From JANQOH01 sp965201155 (GTDB lineage Bacteria; Pseudomonadota; Alphaproteobacteria; UBA7887), in contig OZ241752.1 in assembly GCA_965201155.1 (NCBI GenBank), positions 2,790,001 to 2,854,000 of the forward strand: a stretch of 64,000 bases of DNA, written 5' to 3'. The notes below the pieces were generated by a model. It was given only the letters and a program-made list of their open reading frames with translations, was not told where the DNA came from and ran no database searches. Made by a program: the position numbers and the translations under genes. Shown in pieces: positions 34,468-42,862 of the stretch (the first letter of the stretch is position 1; each line of letters begins with the position of its first letter).

Positions 34468-35403
34468 ATGACGGAGCATCGTTTCACCGTTTCGGAAGGG
34501 AATCGGGAGCGGCTTGACAGCTTTCTCGCGCTGCGGCTGCCGGAGCTTTCGCGCAGCCGTATCGGCGCGCTGATCCGGGCCGGGGCGGCGAGGGTGGGCG
34601 GGCGTGCAGAGGCGCGCCCGGCGCACCGCCCGGCGCCCGGCGCCGAGATCTGCCTGCGTGTTCCGCCGCCGGCGGACCTGACACCGGCCGGGCAGGCGAT
34701 CCCCCTCGCCATCGCCTATGAAGATGATGCGGTGATCGTCATCGACAAGCCGGCCGGTCTGGTTGTGCATCCGGCGCCGGGCAATCCGGACCGCACGCTG
34801 GTGAACGCGCTGATCGCGCATTGCGGCGAATCGCTGTCGGGAATTGGCGACGCCCGGCGGCCCGGAATCGTGCATCGGCTGGACAAGGATACCAGCGGCC
34901 TGATCGTCGCCGCGAAAACCGATGCGGCGCACCGCGGACTGGCGCGGCAATTTGCCGCCCACACCATAGACCGCGCCTATCGCGCCGCGGTGCATGGTGT
35001 TCCGGCGCCCGCCTCCGGTCTGATCGAGGGCGCGATCGGGCGCCATCCGCGCCATCGCAAGAAAATGGCAGTGGTGGCGCGCGGCAAACCGGCGCGCACC
35101 CGCTATGCGCTGGAGGCGGCCGCGAATGCGCCGCAGGGCGGCCGCGCGGCGCTGGTGCGGTGCACGCTGGAAACGGGTCGCACACATCAGATTCGGGTTC
35201 ATCTCGCGCATCGCGGCTGGCCGGTGGTCGGCGATGGGCTATACGGTATCCGCAACGACTGTTTCTCGAGGCAGGCGTTGCACGCATGTCTGATCGGCTT
35301 TACGCACCCGCTGTCGAGGCGCCGGATGCGTTTCCGGAGCGAGCTGCCAAAAGATGTCAAGATTTTGCTGCAAACGATGGGAATTGTGGAGAAAATGCCT
35401 TGA
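34468..35403 (+). CDS. RluA-family rRNA/tRNA pseudouridine synthase (RluD-like)
   Basis: Converts uridine to pseudouridine in structured RNA. The 311-residue product has an N-terminal S4 RNA-binding domain (RLDSFLALRLPELSRSRIGALIRAGAARV, residues about 15-43, in two pieces RLDSFLALRLPELSRSRIG and ALIRAGAARV). The catalytic domain contains the motif HRLDKDTSGLIV with catalytic Asp139. The C-terminal RTHQIRVHLAHRGWPVVGD block is typical of RluC/RluD. Domain order and length favour RluD (23S rRNA helix 69), but the exact site is not proven. Confidence 0.9.
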   Translation: MTEHRFTVSEGNRERLDSFLALRLPELSRSRIGALIRAGAARVGGRAEARPAHRPAPGAEICLRVPPPADLTPAGQAIPLAIAYEDDAVIVIDKPAGLVVHPAPGNPDRTLVNALIAHCGESLSGIGDARRPGIVHRLDKDTSGLIVAAKTDAAHRGLARQFAAHTIDRAYRAAVHGVPAPASGLIEGAIGRHPRHRKKMAVVARGKPARTRYALEAAANAPQGGRAALVRCTLETGRTHQIRVHLAHRGWPVVGDGLYGIRNDCFSRQALHACLIGFTHPLSRRRMRFRSELPKDVKILLQTMGIVEKMP

Positions 35404-35453
35404 TATTGCCGCTCCGTCTCCCGAATGTTGACGCACGGGCGGTCTCCAATGGC

Positions 35454-35481
35454 CTGACCGGCGCGGGGAAAATGTTATAGC
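35454..35481 (+). promoter_or_regulatory. Candidate rpoH promoter
   Basis: CTGACC at 35454-35459 and TATAGC at 35476-35481 are separated by 16 bases and lie 56 bases before the rpoH ATG. Each matches four of six sigma-70 consensus positions. No clear sigma-32 element was seen. Confidence 0.35.
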
Positions 35482-35536
35482 ACTCTCCGTCGTCAAGTGC
35501 TAATATGTCAGGGATTCAGGCAGGAGGCCTTGTCCG

Positions 35537-36460
35537 ATGTCGTCAAACACACTTCCCACGGTTGCGTCCGAAGGCGGTCTGGCGCGGTATCTTGAAGAGA
35601 TCCGTCGTTTTCCCATGCTCACGCATGACGAAGAATACATGCTGGCGCAGCGCTGGCGCGAACATGGCGACACCGATGCGGCGCACAAGCTGGTCACCAG
35701 CCATTTGCGCCTGGTCGCGAAGATCGCCATGGGGTTCCGCGGTTACGGTCTGCCGGTCAATGAACTGATCTCCGAGGGCAATGTCGGCATGATGCAGGCT
35801 GTCAAGCGGTTCGAACCGGACCGCGGGTTTCGCCTTGCGACATATGCCATGTGGTGGATTCGCGCGTCGATTCAGGAATATATCCTGCATTCTTGGTCGC
35901 TGGTGAAAATGGGCACCACGGCGGCGCAGAAGAAGCTCTTTTTCAACTTGAGGAAGCTCAAGGGCCAGCTCCAGGCGATTGATGACGGTGATTTGCCGGA
36001 CGAGACGGTGAACGAAATCGCCCGCCGGCTCGATGTGCCCGCCGAGGAAGTTGTCCATATGAACCGCCGTCTGGCGAGCAGCGATCATTCGCTGAACGCG
36101 CCGGTGCGGGTCGAAGGCGACGGCGAATGGATCGACTGGCTGGCCGCCGACGAGGAAGACCAGGAGGAATCCTACGCCCGCTCGGAGGAACTTGATTTCC
36201 GTCGTGAAATGCTGGCCAGGGCGCTGGACGGGCTGAACAAGCGCGAACGTCACATCTTCACCGCGCGGCGCCTCAGCGAGGAACCGCAAACACTGGAACA
36301 ACTCAGCCAGGTCTATGGCGTCAGCCGTGAGCGGGTGCGCCAGATTGAAGTACGCGCCTTCGAGAAAGTGCAAAAGGCGGTACAGGGCCTGATGTCTCAG
36401 GAAGCAGCCGCCATGGATGCAGCGCGGCAAAGCCCGCGCCTGCAGGGCGCCCCGGCCTGA
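35537..36460 (+). CDS. rpoH: RNA polymerase sigma-32 (heat-shock) factor
   Basis: Directs RNA polymerase to heat-shock promoters. The 307-residue product contains region 2 (HLRLVAKIAMGFRGYGLPVN, ELISEGNVGMMQAVKRFEP and FRLATYAMWWIRASIQEYIL), the RpoH box QKKLFFNLRKLKGQ specific to sigma-32, and region 4.2 (TLEQLSQVYGVSRERVRQIE). AGGAGG precedes the ATG. Alphaproteobacteria often carry two rpoH genes; only this one is visible. A perfect palindrome lies just after the stop. Confidence 0.97.
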   Translation: MSSNTLPTVASEGGLARYLEEIRRFPMLTHDEEYMLAQRWREHGDTDAAHKLVTSHLRLVAKIAMGFRGYGLPVNELISEGNVGMMQAVKRFEPDRGFRLATYAMWWIRASIQEYILHSWSLVKMGTTAAQKKLFFNLRKLKGQLQAIDDGDLPDETVNEIARRLDVPAEEVVHMNRRLASSDHSLNAPVRVEGDGEWIDWLAADEEDQEESYARSEELDFRREMLARALDGLNKRERHIFTARRLSEEPQTLEQLSQVYGVSRERVRQIEVRAFEKVQKAVQGLMSQEAAAMDAARQSPRLQGAPA

Positions 36461-36473
36461 AATACGCTGCGCA

Positions 36474-36499
36474 GGCTGCGGGCGCATGCGCCCGCAGCC
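36474..36499. terminator. Perfect palindrome after rpoH, possible terminator
   Basis: GGCTGCGGGCGC and GCGCCCGCAGCC are separated by two bases, 13 bases after the rpoH stop. The stem is 12 bp and very stable, but CGCTTGCTCC follows, not a T-run. Its form resembles the palindrome at 10244-10269. It is a candidate stem-loop for transcript end protection or weak termination. Confidence 0.4.
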
Positions 36500-36560
36500 C
36501 GCTTGCTCCCGTGCCGCTTGCTCCTGCAATGCGCCGCGCGGAACCGGCGGCGAGCATGGC

Positions 36561-37712
36561 ATGGCAAATATCACCCGCATCGACGCGATCGCGCTGGAAC
36601 ATGAACTCGGCGCGCTGAAGGCCTATGGCATGGCGCGCGGCATGGCGGCGGCGCGCCAGGCGACGCTCATTCTCGTGGAGACCGATGCCGGAGTCACCGG
36701 TATCGGTGAAGCTTGGGGGCCGGGTGCGGCAACCCTTGCCGCAGTCGAGCTACTGCGCCCCTATTTCGTCGGCCGCCGGCTCCATGACCGCGAACAGATT
36801 CCGCCGCGCATCCACAACCAGCGCTATCATCTGGGAATCCAGAACAGCGTGACGAGCGTCATGGGCGGGATCAATATCGCCCTGTATGACGCGCTGGGCA
36901 AATTGCACGGTGTGCCGGTTCATGACCTGCTGGGCGGCTTGGCATGCGACCAAGTGCCTGCCTATGCCTCCGACGGCTATTTCACCAACGACCCCGCCGC
37001 GGGACTTGACGCGCAATTGGCCGCGTTTCGCGGCCGCCGCTTTGCCGGCGCCAAGATCAAGATCGGCGGCGGGCCGGCCGAGGACGCAGAACGCGTCGCC
37101 TGGGCGCGCGCCGCCCTGGGCCCCGACATGCTGCTGATGGTGGATGCGAACGGGAATTACACTGTCGACCAGGCACTGGCGAGCATGGCGGCCATCGCGC
37201 CCTATGACGTGCATTTTTACGAGGAACCGCTGCCGCCAACGGATTTTGACGGCTATCGCCGCCTCTGCCGCGCCGCACCGATGCCCGTAGCGACGGGCGA
37301 GGCGCTGTATACGGCGTGGGACTTCAAGCGCCTGATCGAAATCGGCGGTGCCGATATCCTGCAACCGGATTTGACGCTGTGCGGCGGTTTCGACGAAGGC
37401 AAGGCAATCTGGACCCTGACCCGGCTGGCCAATCTGCGCCTGTCTCCGCATGTCTGGGGCGGCGCGGTAGGTCTCGCCGCGGCAGTGCATTTCATTGCTT
37501 CCCTGCCGCCAAGCCCCCATACGGACCGTGTCCCCTGGCCGGTCCTGCTGGAACTCGATCAAGGCGAGAACGCCTTGCGGGACGCGCTGTTGACGGAGCC
37601 GCTGCAATGCATTGACGGACATGTGGACGTGCCGCGCGGACCGGGACTGGGGATTGAACTGGACTGGGACGCCGTGGGGCGCTATCGCGTCGGCGCTTCC
37701 GGGGACCTGTAA
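36561..37712 (+). CDS. Enolase-superfamily (mandelate racemase/muconate-lactonizing type) enzyme
   Basis: Abstracts the alpha-proton of a carboxylate, commonly a sugar acid, with Mg2+. The 383-residue product has the N-terminal capping domain (ALEHELGALKAYGMARG). The barrel carries the KxK base pair KIKIGG, metal ligands Asp (VDANGNY), Glu (YEEPLPP) and Glu (TGEALY), and the catalytic His in SPHVWGG, as in the mandelate racemase subgroup. The start is the ATG followed by ANITRIDAIALEHE. The stop overlaps the next gene start (TAATG). Substrate unknown; an acid-sugar dehydratase is the likeliest guess. Confidence 0.87.
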   Translation: MANITRIDAIALEHELGALKAYGMARGMAAARQATLILVETDAGVTGIGEAWGPGAATLAAVELLRPYFVGRRLHDREQIPPRIHNQRYHLGIQNSVTSVMGGINIALYDALGKLHGVPVHDLLGGLACDQVPAYASDGYFTNDPAAGLDAQLAAFRGRRFAGAKIKIGGGPAEDAERVAWARAALGPDMLLMVDANGNYTVDQALASMAAIAPYDVHFYEEPLPPTDFDGYRRLCRAAPMPVATGEALYTAWDFKRLIEIGGADILQPDLTLCGGFDEGKAIWTLTRLANLRLSPHVWGGAVGLAAAVHFIASLPPSPHTDRVPWPVLLELDQGENALRDALLTEPLQCIDGHVDVPRGPGLGIELDWDAVGRYRVGASGDL

Positions 37713-38650
37713 TGGCGCGAATTCTGGTGGTTGGCGCAAGCGGGTTTGTCGGCGCCCACGTGACTCGCCGCCTGTGCGATGACGGACACGAAATATGCGG
37801 CTTCGCACCCGAGCCCGAACCGTGCCTGACCGCCGCCGATATCGCACGTATCACATTCGTGCGCGGCGATGTGACAGAAGCAGCGGCCCTGGACGCTGCC
37901 ATTACCGATTTCGCGCCGGATCTCGCGATTGGTCTTGCGGCCTGGGGAGGCGGCGGCAACGGCCTGATGGCGGCAGCCCAGGCCGATCCGGAACGGGCGC
38001 GGGCAGTCAATGCGGACGGGTTTCGAAACCTCCTTGAAGCCTGTCGCGTCCATGGCGTGCAGCGCATGCTGTGGTCGAGCACCGGGGCGGTGTTCGGCAA
38101 TCCCCGGCTTTATCCGCCGGACGGCGTGGTGGATGAAGCCTCGGCTCCGGCGCCGGAAACAGCTTATGGCGAAACCAAGCGGCAGGCCGAGGAAATCGCC
38201 CGGCATTACCGCAGCCGCCATGGGCTTGCAGTCACCGGGGTTCGCCTGCCGGTGGTATTCGGGCCGGGGCTTTGGTATCGCGGCGCGGCCGGCGCCATCC
38301 TGCAGCTGTTCGAAGCCGCGGCCACCGGCGGGCAGGTTGCGCTGACCGCCCCGCCGGAGCCGTTCGATCTGGTCTATGTGAAGGACGTCGCGCGAGCCTT
38401 CGCGTTTCTGGCGCAGGCGCCGGGGCCGCTGGACGCGATCTATCATCTGCACGCGGCGGCGCCGACCATGCGCGAGCTTGTGAGTGCGGTTCGCTCGCTT
38501 GCGCCCGATCTTGATGCGGCAGTGGCCGACAAGCCGGCGCAGCATGTCTTTCCGGTAATGCGCGGCGCGCGCCTGCAGGCGCTGGGTTTCACGCCGGCCT
38601 GGGCGCTCAGAGAGGCCTGCAGGGACTATCTGGGCGAATTGCGCCGATGA
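37712..38650 (+). CDS. NAD-dependent epimerase/dehydratase (extended SDR)
   Basis: A 312-residue extended SDR. The NAD motif is VVGASGFVGAHV at the N-terminus. The catalytic Ser/Thr is in LWSSTGAVFG and the Tyr/Lys in AYGETKRQ. The RLPVVFGPG and FDLVYVKDVARAF segments are typical of nucleotide-sugar or related epimerases. It starts one base before the end of the enolase-superfamily gene and its own stop overlaps typA (ATGA), so the three are coupled. It may act on the same sugar acid as the upstream enzyme (inference). Confidence 0.87.
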   Translation: MARILVVGASGFVGAHVTRRLCDDGHEICGFAPEPEPCLTAADIARITFVRGDVTEAAALDAAITDFAPDLAIGLAAWGGGGNGLMAAAQADPERARAVNADGFRNLLEACRVHGVQRMLWSSTGAVFGNPRLYPPDGVVDEASAPAPETAYGETKRQAEEIARHYRSRHGLAVTGVRLPVVFGPGLWYRGAAGAILQLFEAAATGGQVALTAPPEPFDLVYVKDVARAFAFLAQAPGPLDAIYHLHAAAPTMRELVSAVRSLAPDLDAAVADKPAQHVFPVMRGARLQALGFTPAWALREACRDYLGELRR

Positions 38651-40467
38651 GCGCCCGGCTGCGCAATATCGCCATTATTGCCCATGTGGATCACGGCAAG
38701 ACCACGCTGGTCGACGCGATGCTGCGTGCGAGCGGGGCGCTGCCGGCGCATCGGCGCGTGGCCGAGCGCGCGCTGGACACCGGCGCGCTGGAGCGCGAGC
38801 GCGGCATCACCATACTTGCCAAATGCACGTCGGTTACTTGGAGCGGCGTGCGTATCAACATTGTCGACACGCCGGGACATGCGGATTTTGGCGGTGAGGT
38901 CGAGCGCATCCTGGATATGGTTGACGGCGTTCTGGTGCTGGTCGATGCGGTGGAAGGGGCCATGCCGCAAACGAAGTTCGTCACCGCGAAAGCGCTGGCC
39001 CAGGGCCTGACCCCGATTGTCGTCATCAACAAGGCTGACCGCGCGGAAGCGCGACCGCACGAAGTTCTGGACGCGGTATTCGACCTGTTTTCGGCTCTGG
39101 GGGCGAGCGAGGCGCAGCTTGACTTTCCGTGGCTGTTTGCCTCCGGGCGGGAAGGCTGGGCAGTGGCTGATACGGAGCTTGCGCGCGACGGCCTTGCGCC
39201 GCTCTTCAATGCCATCATCGACTCCGTGGCGCCGCCGGCGGGCGATTCTGACGCGCCGTTCGCCATGCTGGTTTCCATGCTCGAATCGGATCCGTATCTG
39301 GGCCGGGTTCTCACCGGACGCATACATGCGGGTTCGTTGTCCGCCAACCAGCCGATCAAGGCGCTGGACCTTTCGGGACGGGTGGTGGAGAGCGGGCGCG
39401 CGACCAAACTCCTCTCCTTTCGGGGGTTGGAACGCAGGCCGGCAGTACGCGCGGAGGCGGGCGACCTGATTGCCATTGCCGGTCTGGCGGAAGCAACCGT
39501 GGCCGACACGATAGGCGGGCCGATGCTGGAGACGCCATTGCCAGCGCTGCCCATCGACCCGCCGACCATTGCCGTGACGGTGGCGATCAACGACTCGCCG
39601 CTCGCCGGCCGCGACGGTGACAAGCTCACCGCGCGCGTGCTCGGCGCGCGGCTCGAACGCGAAGCCGAAGGCAATGTGGCGATTTCGGTGTCGCAGACGG
39701 CGAATGACGCATGGGAAGTCTCCGGGCGCGGCGAACTGCAACTGGGCGTAATGATCGAAACCCTGCGGCGGGAAGGCTATGAGATGTCGATCAGCCGTCC
39801 GCGCGTCCTCTATCGCCACGTTGAAGGGCGCCGTCTTGAGCCGGTGGAGGAGGTGACGGTCGATGTGGATGACGCCTATTCCGGCGTGGTGGTGGAGGGG
39901 CTGAGCGCCCGCAAGGGTATTGTTGCTGCCATGCTGCCGGGCGGGCGGGCGAAGACCCGTCTTGTGCTGCACGTCCCGTCGCGGGGTTTGATCGGCTATC
40001 ACGGGCGGTTTCTGGCGGACACGCGCGGCACCGGGGTGCTGAACCGCGCCTTTCATGCCTATGAGCCGTGGAAGGGGCCGATTGCCGGGCGGCATACGGG
40101 CGTTCTGGTGGCGACGGCGTCGGGCAAGGCCGTTGCCTATGCGCTGGGCCAGTTGGAAGAGCGCGGCGCCATTTTCATCGACCCCGGCGATACGGTCTAT
40201 ACCGGCATGATTGTCGGCGAGCACAGCCGCGGCCACGATCTCGACGTGAATCCCCTGAAAGGGAAGCAACTGACGAATTTTCGCGCTGCCGGCAAAGATG
40301 ACGCGGTGCGCCTTACGCCTCCGCGGCAGTTCAGTCTGGAGCAGGCGATTGCCTATATTGCCGATGATGAGCGGGTGGAAGTGACGCCGCGCGCGGTGCG
40401 GCTGCGGAAGCGTGATCTCGACCCGCATGTCCGCAAACGCGCCGCGCGCAGCGGCGCCATCGCCTGA
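38647..40467 (+). CDS. typA: Ribosome-associated translational GTPase TypA/BipA
   Basis: A 606-residue elongation-factor-like GTPase involved in ribosome assembly and stress. G1 is AHVDHGKTTLVD, G2 contains RERGITILAKC, G3 DTPGHADFGGE and G4 NKADR. The EF-G-like domains III and V follow (GRGELQLGVMIETLRREGYE; the BipA-specific SRGLIGYHGRFL). The C-terminal BipA domain includes LNPLKGKQLTNFRAAGKDDA-like DVNPLKGKQLTNFRA. Length and domain order are standard. Confidence 0.96.
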   Translation: MSARLRNIAIIAHVDHGKTTLVDAMLRASGALPAHRRVAERALDTGALERERGITILAKCTSVTWSGVRINIVDTPGHADFGGEVERILDMVDGVLVLVDAVEGAMPQTKFVTAKALAQGLTPIVVINKADRAEARPHEVLDAVFDLFSALGASEAQLDFPWLFASGREGWAVADTELARDGLAPLFNAIIDSVAPPAGDSDAPFAMLVSMLESDPYLGRVLTGRIHAGSLSANQPIKALDLSGRVVESGRATKLLSFRGLERRPAVRAEAGDLIAIAGLAEATVADTIGGPMLETPLPALPIDPPTIAVTVAINDSPLAGRDGDKLTARVLGARLEREAEGNVAISVSQTANDAWEVSGRGELQLGVMIETLRREGYEMSISRPRVLYRHVEGRRLEPVEEVTVDVDDAYSGVVVEGLSARKGIVAAMLPGGRAKTRLVLHVPSRGLIGYHGRFLADTRGTGVLNRAFHAYEPWKGPIAGRHTGVLVATASGKAVAYALGQLEERGAIFIDPGDTVYTGMIVGEHSRGHDLDVNPLKGKQLTNFRAAGKDDAVRLTPPRQFSLEQAIAYIADDERVEVTPRAVRLRKRDLDPHVRKRAARSGAIA

Positions 40468-40502
40468 GGCGGCGCACGCCGCCCGGGAGGGAGCGTTCTC
40501 AC

Positions 40503-41309
40503 ATGGGCCGGGCACAGGCGTTTTGCGCGCGCATGGCGGCCGCGCGCTATTTCAACATTGCCGTAATCGCCGCCATTCTTGTTACCGCGGCCGGGGCCGG
40601 GTTGGAAACCAGCAGCGTCGGGCGGCAGTTTCATGCCGTGATTGAAGCGGTCTACGGCGTGGTGCTGCTGGTCTTCGTAATCGAGGCGGCGGTCAAGCTG
40701 GTTGCGGTGGCGCCGCGTTTCGGGCGGTATTTCGGGGACGGATGGAATCTTTTCGATTTCTGCGTGCTGGTGCTGGCCTTCATGCCGGAAGCAGGGCCAT
40801 TCGCGCTGGTGGCGCGGGTGGCGCGCCTGCTGCGTGTGCTGCGCGCGCTGACGGTGGTGCCGCAACTGCGGCTGATCGTGTCGACGCTGATCCGTTCGCT
40901 CCCCGGCCTGGGGCATGTTATGCTGTTGATGCTCATTCTTTATTATGTTTACGCGGTAGCGGGCGTGCATCTGTTCCGTGAACATGATCCCGTTCATTGG
41001 GAATCGCTTGGCGTTGCCTTGCTCACGTTGTTTCGGGTAATGACGCTCGAAGACTGGACCGATGTCATGTACGTGGCGATGGCGCTGCACCCGCTGAACT
41101 GGCTGTTCTTTGTCAGTTTCGTGGTGCTGGCGTCCGTGATCATGATCAATCTTGTGGTTGCGGTGGTGATCAACAACTTGCACGATGCCCATCTTGAAGT
41201 CATTCATGCCGACAGCGAGGAGACATTGCGGGCAATTCGCGAGGAAGCTGTCAATGCACGCGACTCCCTTGAACGCGTCGAGGCCCTCATTGCAAATCTG
41301 AGAAAGTAA
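40503..41309 (+). CDS. Single-domain voltage-gated cation channel, copy 1
   Basis: A 268-residue six-helix subunit of the bacterial ion-transport family, forming tetramers in the inner membrane. S4 has arginines every third residue (Arg105, 108, 111, 114: ARVARLLRVLRAL). The pore loop is FRVMTLEDWTDVMY with the filter Thr181-Leu-Glu183-Asp184-Trp-Thr-Asp187. Sodium channels such as NaChBac read TLESWAS here; the two extra Asp make Ca2+ or mixed permeation likely (inference). The tail after S6 is a coiled coil (ETLRAIREEAVNARDSLERVE). GGAGGGAG precedes the ATG. A paralogue lies beyond rmuC. Confidence 0.9.
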   Translation: MGRAQAFCARMAAARYFNIAVIAAILVTAAGAGLETSSVGRQFHAVIEAVYGVVLLVFVIEAAVKLVAVAPRFGRYFGDGWNLFDFCVLVLAFMPEAGPFALVARVARLLRVLRALTVVPQLRLIVSTLIRSLPGLGHVMLLMLILYYVYAVAGVHLFREHDPVHWESLGVALLTLFRVMTLEDWTDVMYVAMALHPLNWLFFVSFVVLASVIMINLVVAVVINNLHDAHLEVIHADSEETLRAIREEAVNARDSLERVEALIANLRK

Positions 41310-41320
41310 GGGAAACGGAG

Positions 41321-42835
41321 ATGCCTGAAAGTAGTGCCGTATCCGAAACTGCGATGATCGCGTTCGAGCCGATGGTGTTCGGCGGGCTGATGGTGGTTGC
41401 CGTTGTTGTCGGCGCACTGTTGGCGTGGTTCATGTCTTCGGGGTCGGCACGCCGGCGCGTGGCTGGCGCAGAAAAACGCGCCGCCGAAGCCGCCCTGGCA
41501 GCGGACCGCGAGCGCGCAATGCAGCAAACGCTGGCGCTGGAAAAAGCGACGCTGCAAGCGGCGGCGGACCGCGTGCCAACTCTGGAACAGCAGGCGGAGG
41601 AACTGCGCACGGAACTCGACTCCGCCAATATGAAACTTGCCGACTCCTCCGCCAGTCTGGAAGCCGAGCGCCGCGGCCATGCCGCGCGCCTTGAGGAAAT
41701 GCGAAAGGTGAGCGCGGATATCGAACAGAAATTTACCGCGCTCGCCACTGACGTACTGGGAAAGAACAGCGAGAATTTTCTCAAGCTCGCCGGCGAGCGG
41801 TTCGACCGCTACAGGACCAGCGCAGATCAGGAACTGGAGGCGCGCCAGAACGCGATAGAAACTCTCGTCAAGCCCCTGGGTGAGGGTCTTTCGCAGTTCC
41901 AAAGCCGCATGGGTGAACTGGAAAAGGCGCGCGAGGGCGCCTACCACGCTGTGGCCGAACAGGTGAAAAACCTGGCGGAGGGACAGAACGGGCTGCGCTC
42001 CGAGACAGGGCGCCTGGTGCAGGCGCTGCGTCAACCGAAAACACGCGGGCGCTGGGGGGAATATCAGTTACGCAATGTGCTCGACATGGCCGGCATGACC
42101 GAACATGTGGATTTTGTTGAGCAAAAGACTCTCGAGAGCGATGGCGGCGGCGCCCTGCGCCCCGATGTCATTCTCAATCTCCCCGGCGGCAAGCATGTTG
42201 TGGTCGATGCAAAAACACCGCTGGAGGGGTATCTGGCGGCGGCGGAAGCCGATGACGACACCATGCGCGCCCAGCATATCGAGGCGCATGCGCGCCAGGT
42301 GCGCCAGCATGTGGCGGCGCTCGCATCGCAGGAATACTGGAACGCGCTGCCCGGCAGCCCTGATTTCGTGGTGATGTTCCTGCCAGGCGAGGTATTCTAT
42401 TCAGCGGCGGTAGAAAAGGACCCGGAACTGTTCGAGCGTGCGTTGAGGGATCGTGTGCTGATCAGTACGCCGGCCACGTTCATTGCGCTGGTGAAGGCCA
42501 TCGCCCATGGCTGGCAGCAGCAGCGGCTGGCCGACAACACCCAGGCAGTTGCCGACCTTGCGCGTGACTTGTTCGAGCGCATAAAGGTGTTTGGCAATCA
42601 CATGAGCAGCCTCGGCCGCTCGCTGAAGCAAGCGGTAAACCACTACAACAACAGTGTGGGTTCGCTGGAACGGCGCGTGCTGCCGGCGGCGCGCAGATTT
42701 GAGACGCTGGGCGTGACCCCGGCCGGTGCGACCATCCCCGCCATCTCCGATATCGATCTGGAGCCGAGAGCTCTCAGCGCACCGGAGCTTCCGGAAGACG
42801 AAGACACCGATACGGGCGACGACTTCCGCGCCTGA
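41321..42835 (+). CDS. rmuC: DNA recombination protein RmuC homologue
   Basis: RmuC limits recombination at inverted repeats and has a PD-(D/E)xK-like nuclease fold. The 504-residue product has an N-terminal membrane helix (about residues 17-38), a long coiled coil (about 50-150), and the conserved core GRWGEYQLRNVLDMAGM, RPDVILNLPGGKHVVVDAKTPL (Asp and Lys of the nuclease-like motif, split as RPDVILNLPGG and KHVVVDAKTPL), and PDFVVMFLPGEVFY. The acidic C-terminus is family-typical. It starts 11 bases after channel copy 1 with GGAG immediately upstream. Confidence 0.92.
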   Translation: MPESSAVSETAMIAFEPMVFGGLMVVAVVVGALLAWFMSSGSARRRVAGAEKRAAEAALAADRERAMQQTLALEKATLQAAADRVPTLEQQAEELRTELDSANMKLADSSASLEAERRGHAARLEEMRKVSADIEQKFTALATDVLGKNSENFLKLAGERFDRYRTSADQELEARQNAIETLVKPLGEGLSQFQSRMGELEKAREGAYHAVAEQVKNLAEGQNGLRSETGRLVQALRQPKTRGRWGEYQLRNVLDMAGMTEHVDFVEQKTLESDGGGALRPDVILNLPGGKHVVVDAKTPLEGYLAAAEADDDTMRAQHIEAHARQVRQHVAALASQEYWNALPGSPDFVVMFLPGEVFYSAAVEKDPELFERALRDRVLISTPATFIALVKAIAHGWQQQRLADNTQAVADLARDLFERIKVFGNHMSSLGRSLKQAVNHYNNSVGSLERRVLPAARRFETLGVTPAGATIPAISDIDLEPRALSAPELPEDEDTDTGDDFRA

Positions 42836-42862
42836 CGGCGCCGTATCCGACCCGGTTTCGCG

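Noticed and set aside
38626..40515. A 629-codon open frame antisense to typA
   Set aside because: TypA is certain; the antisense frame lacks homology and is a GC-bias artefact.
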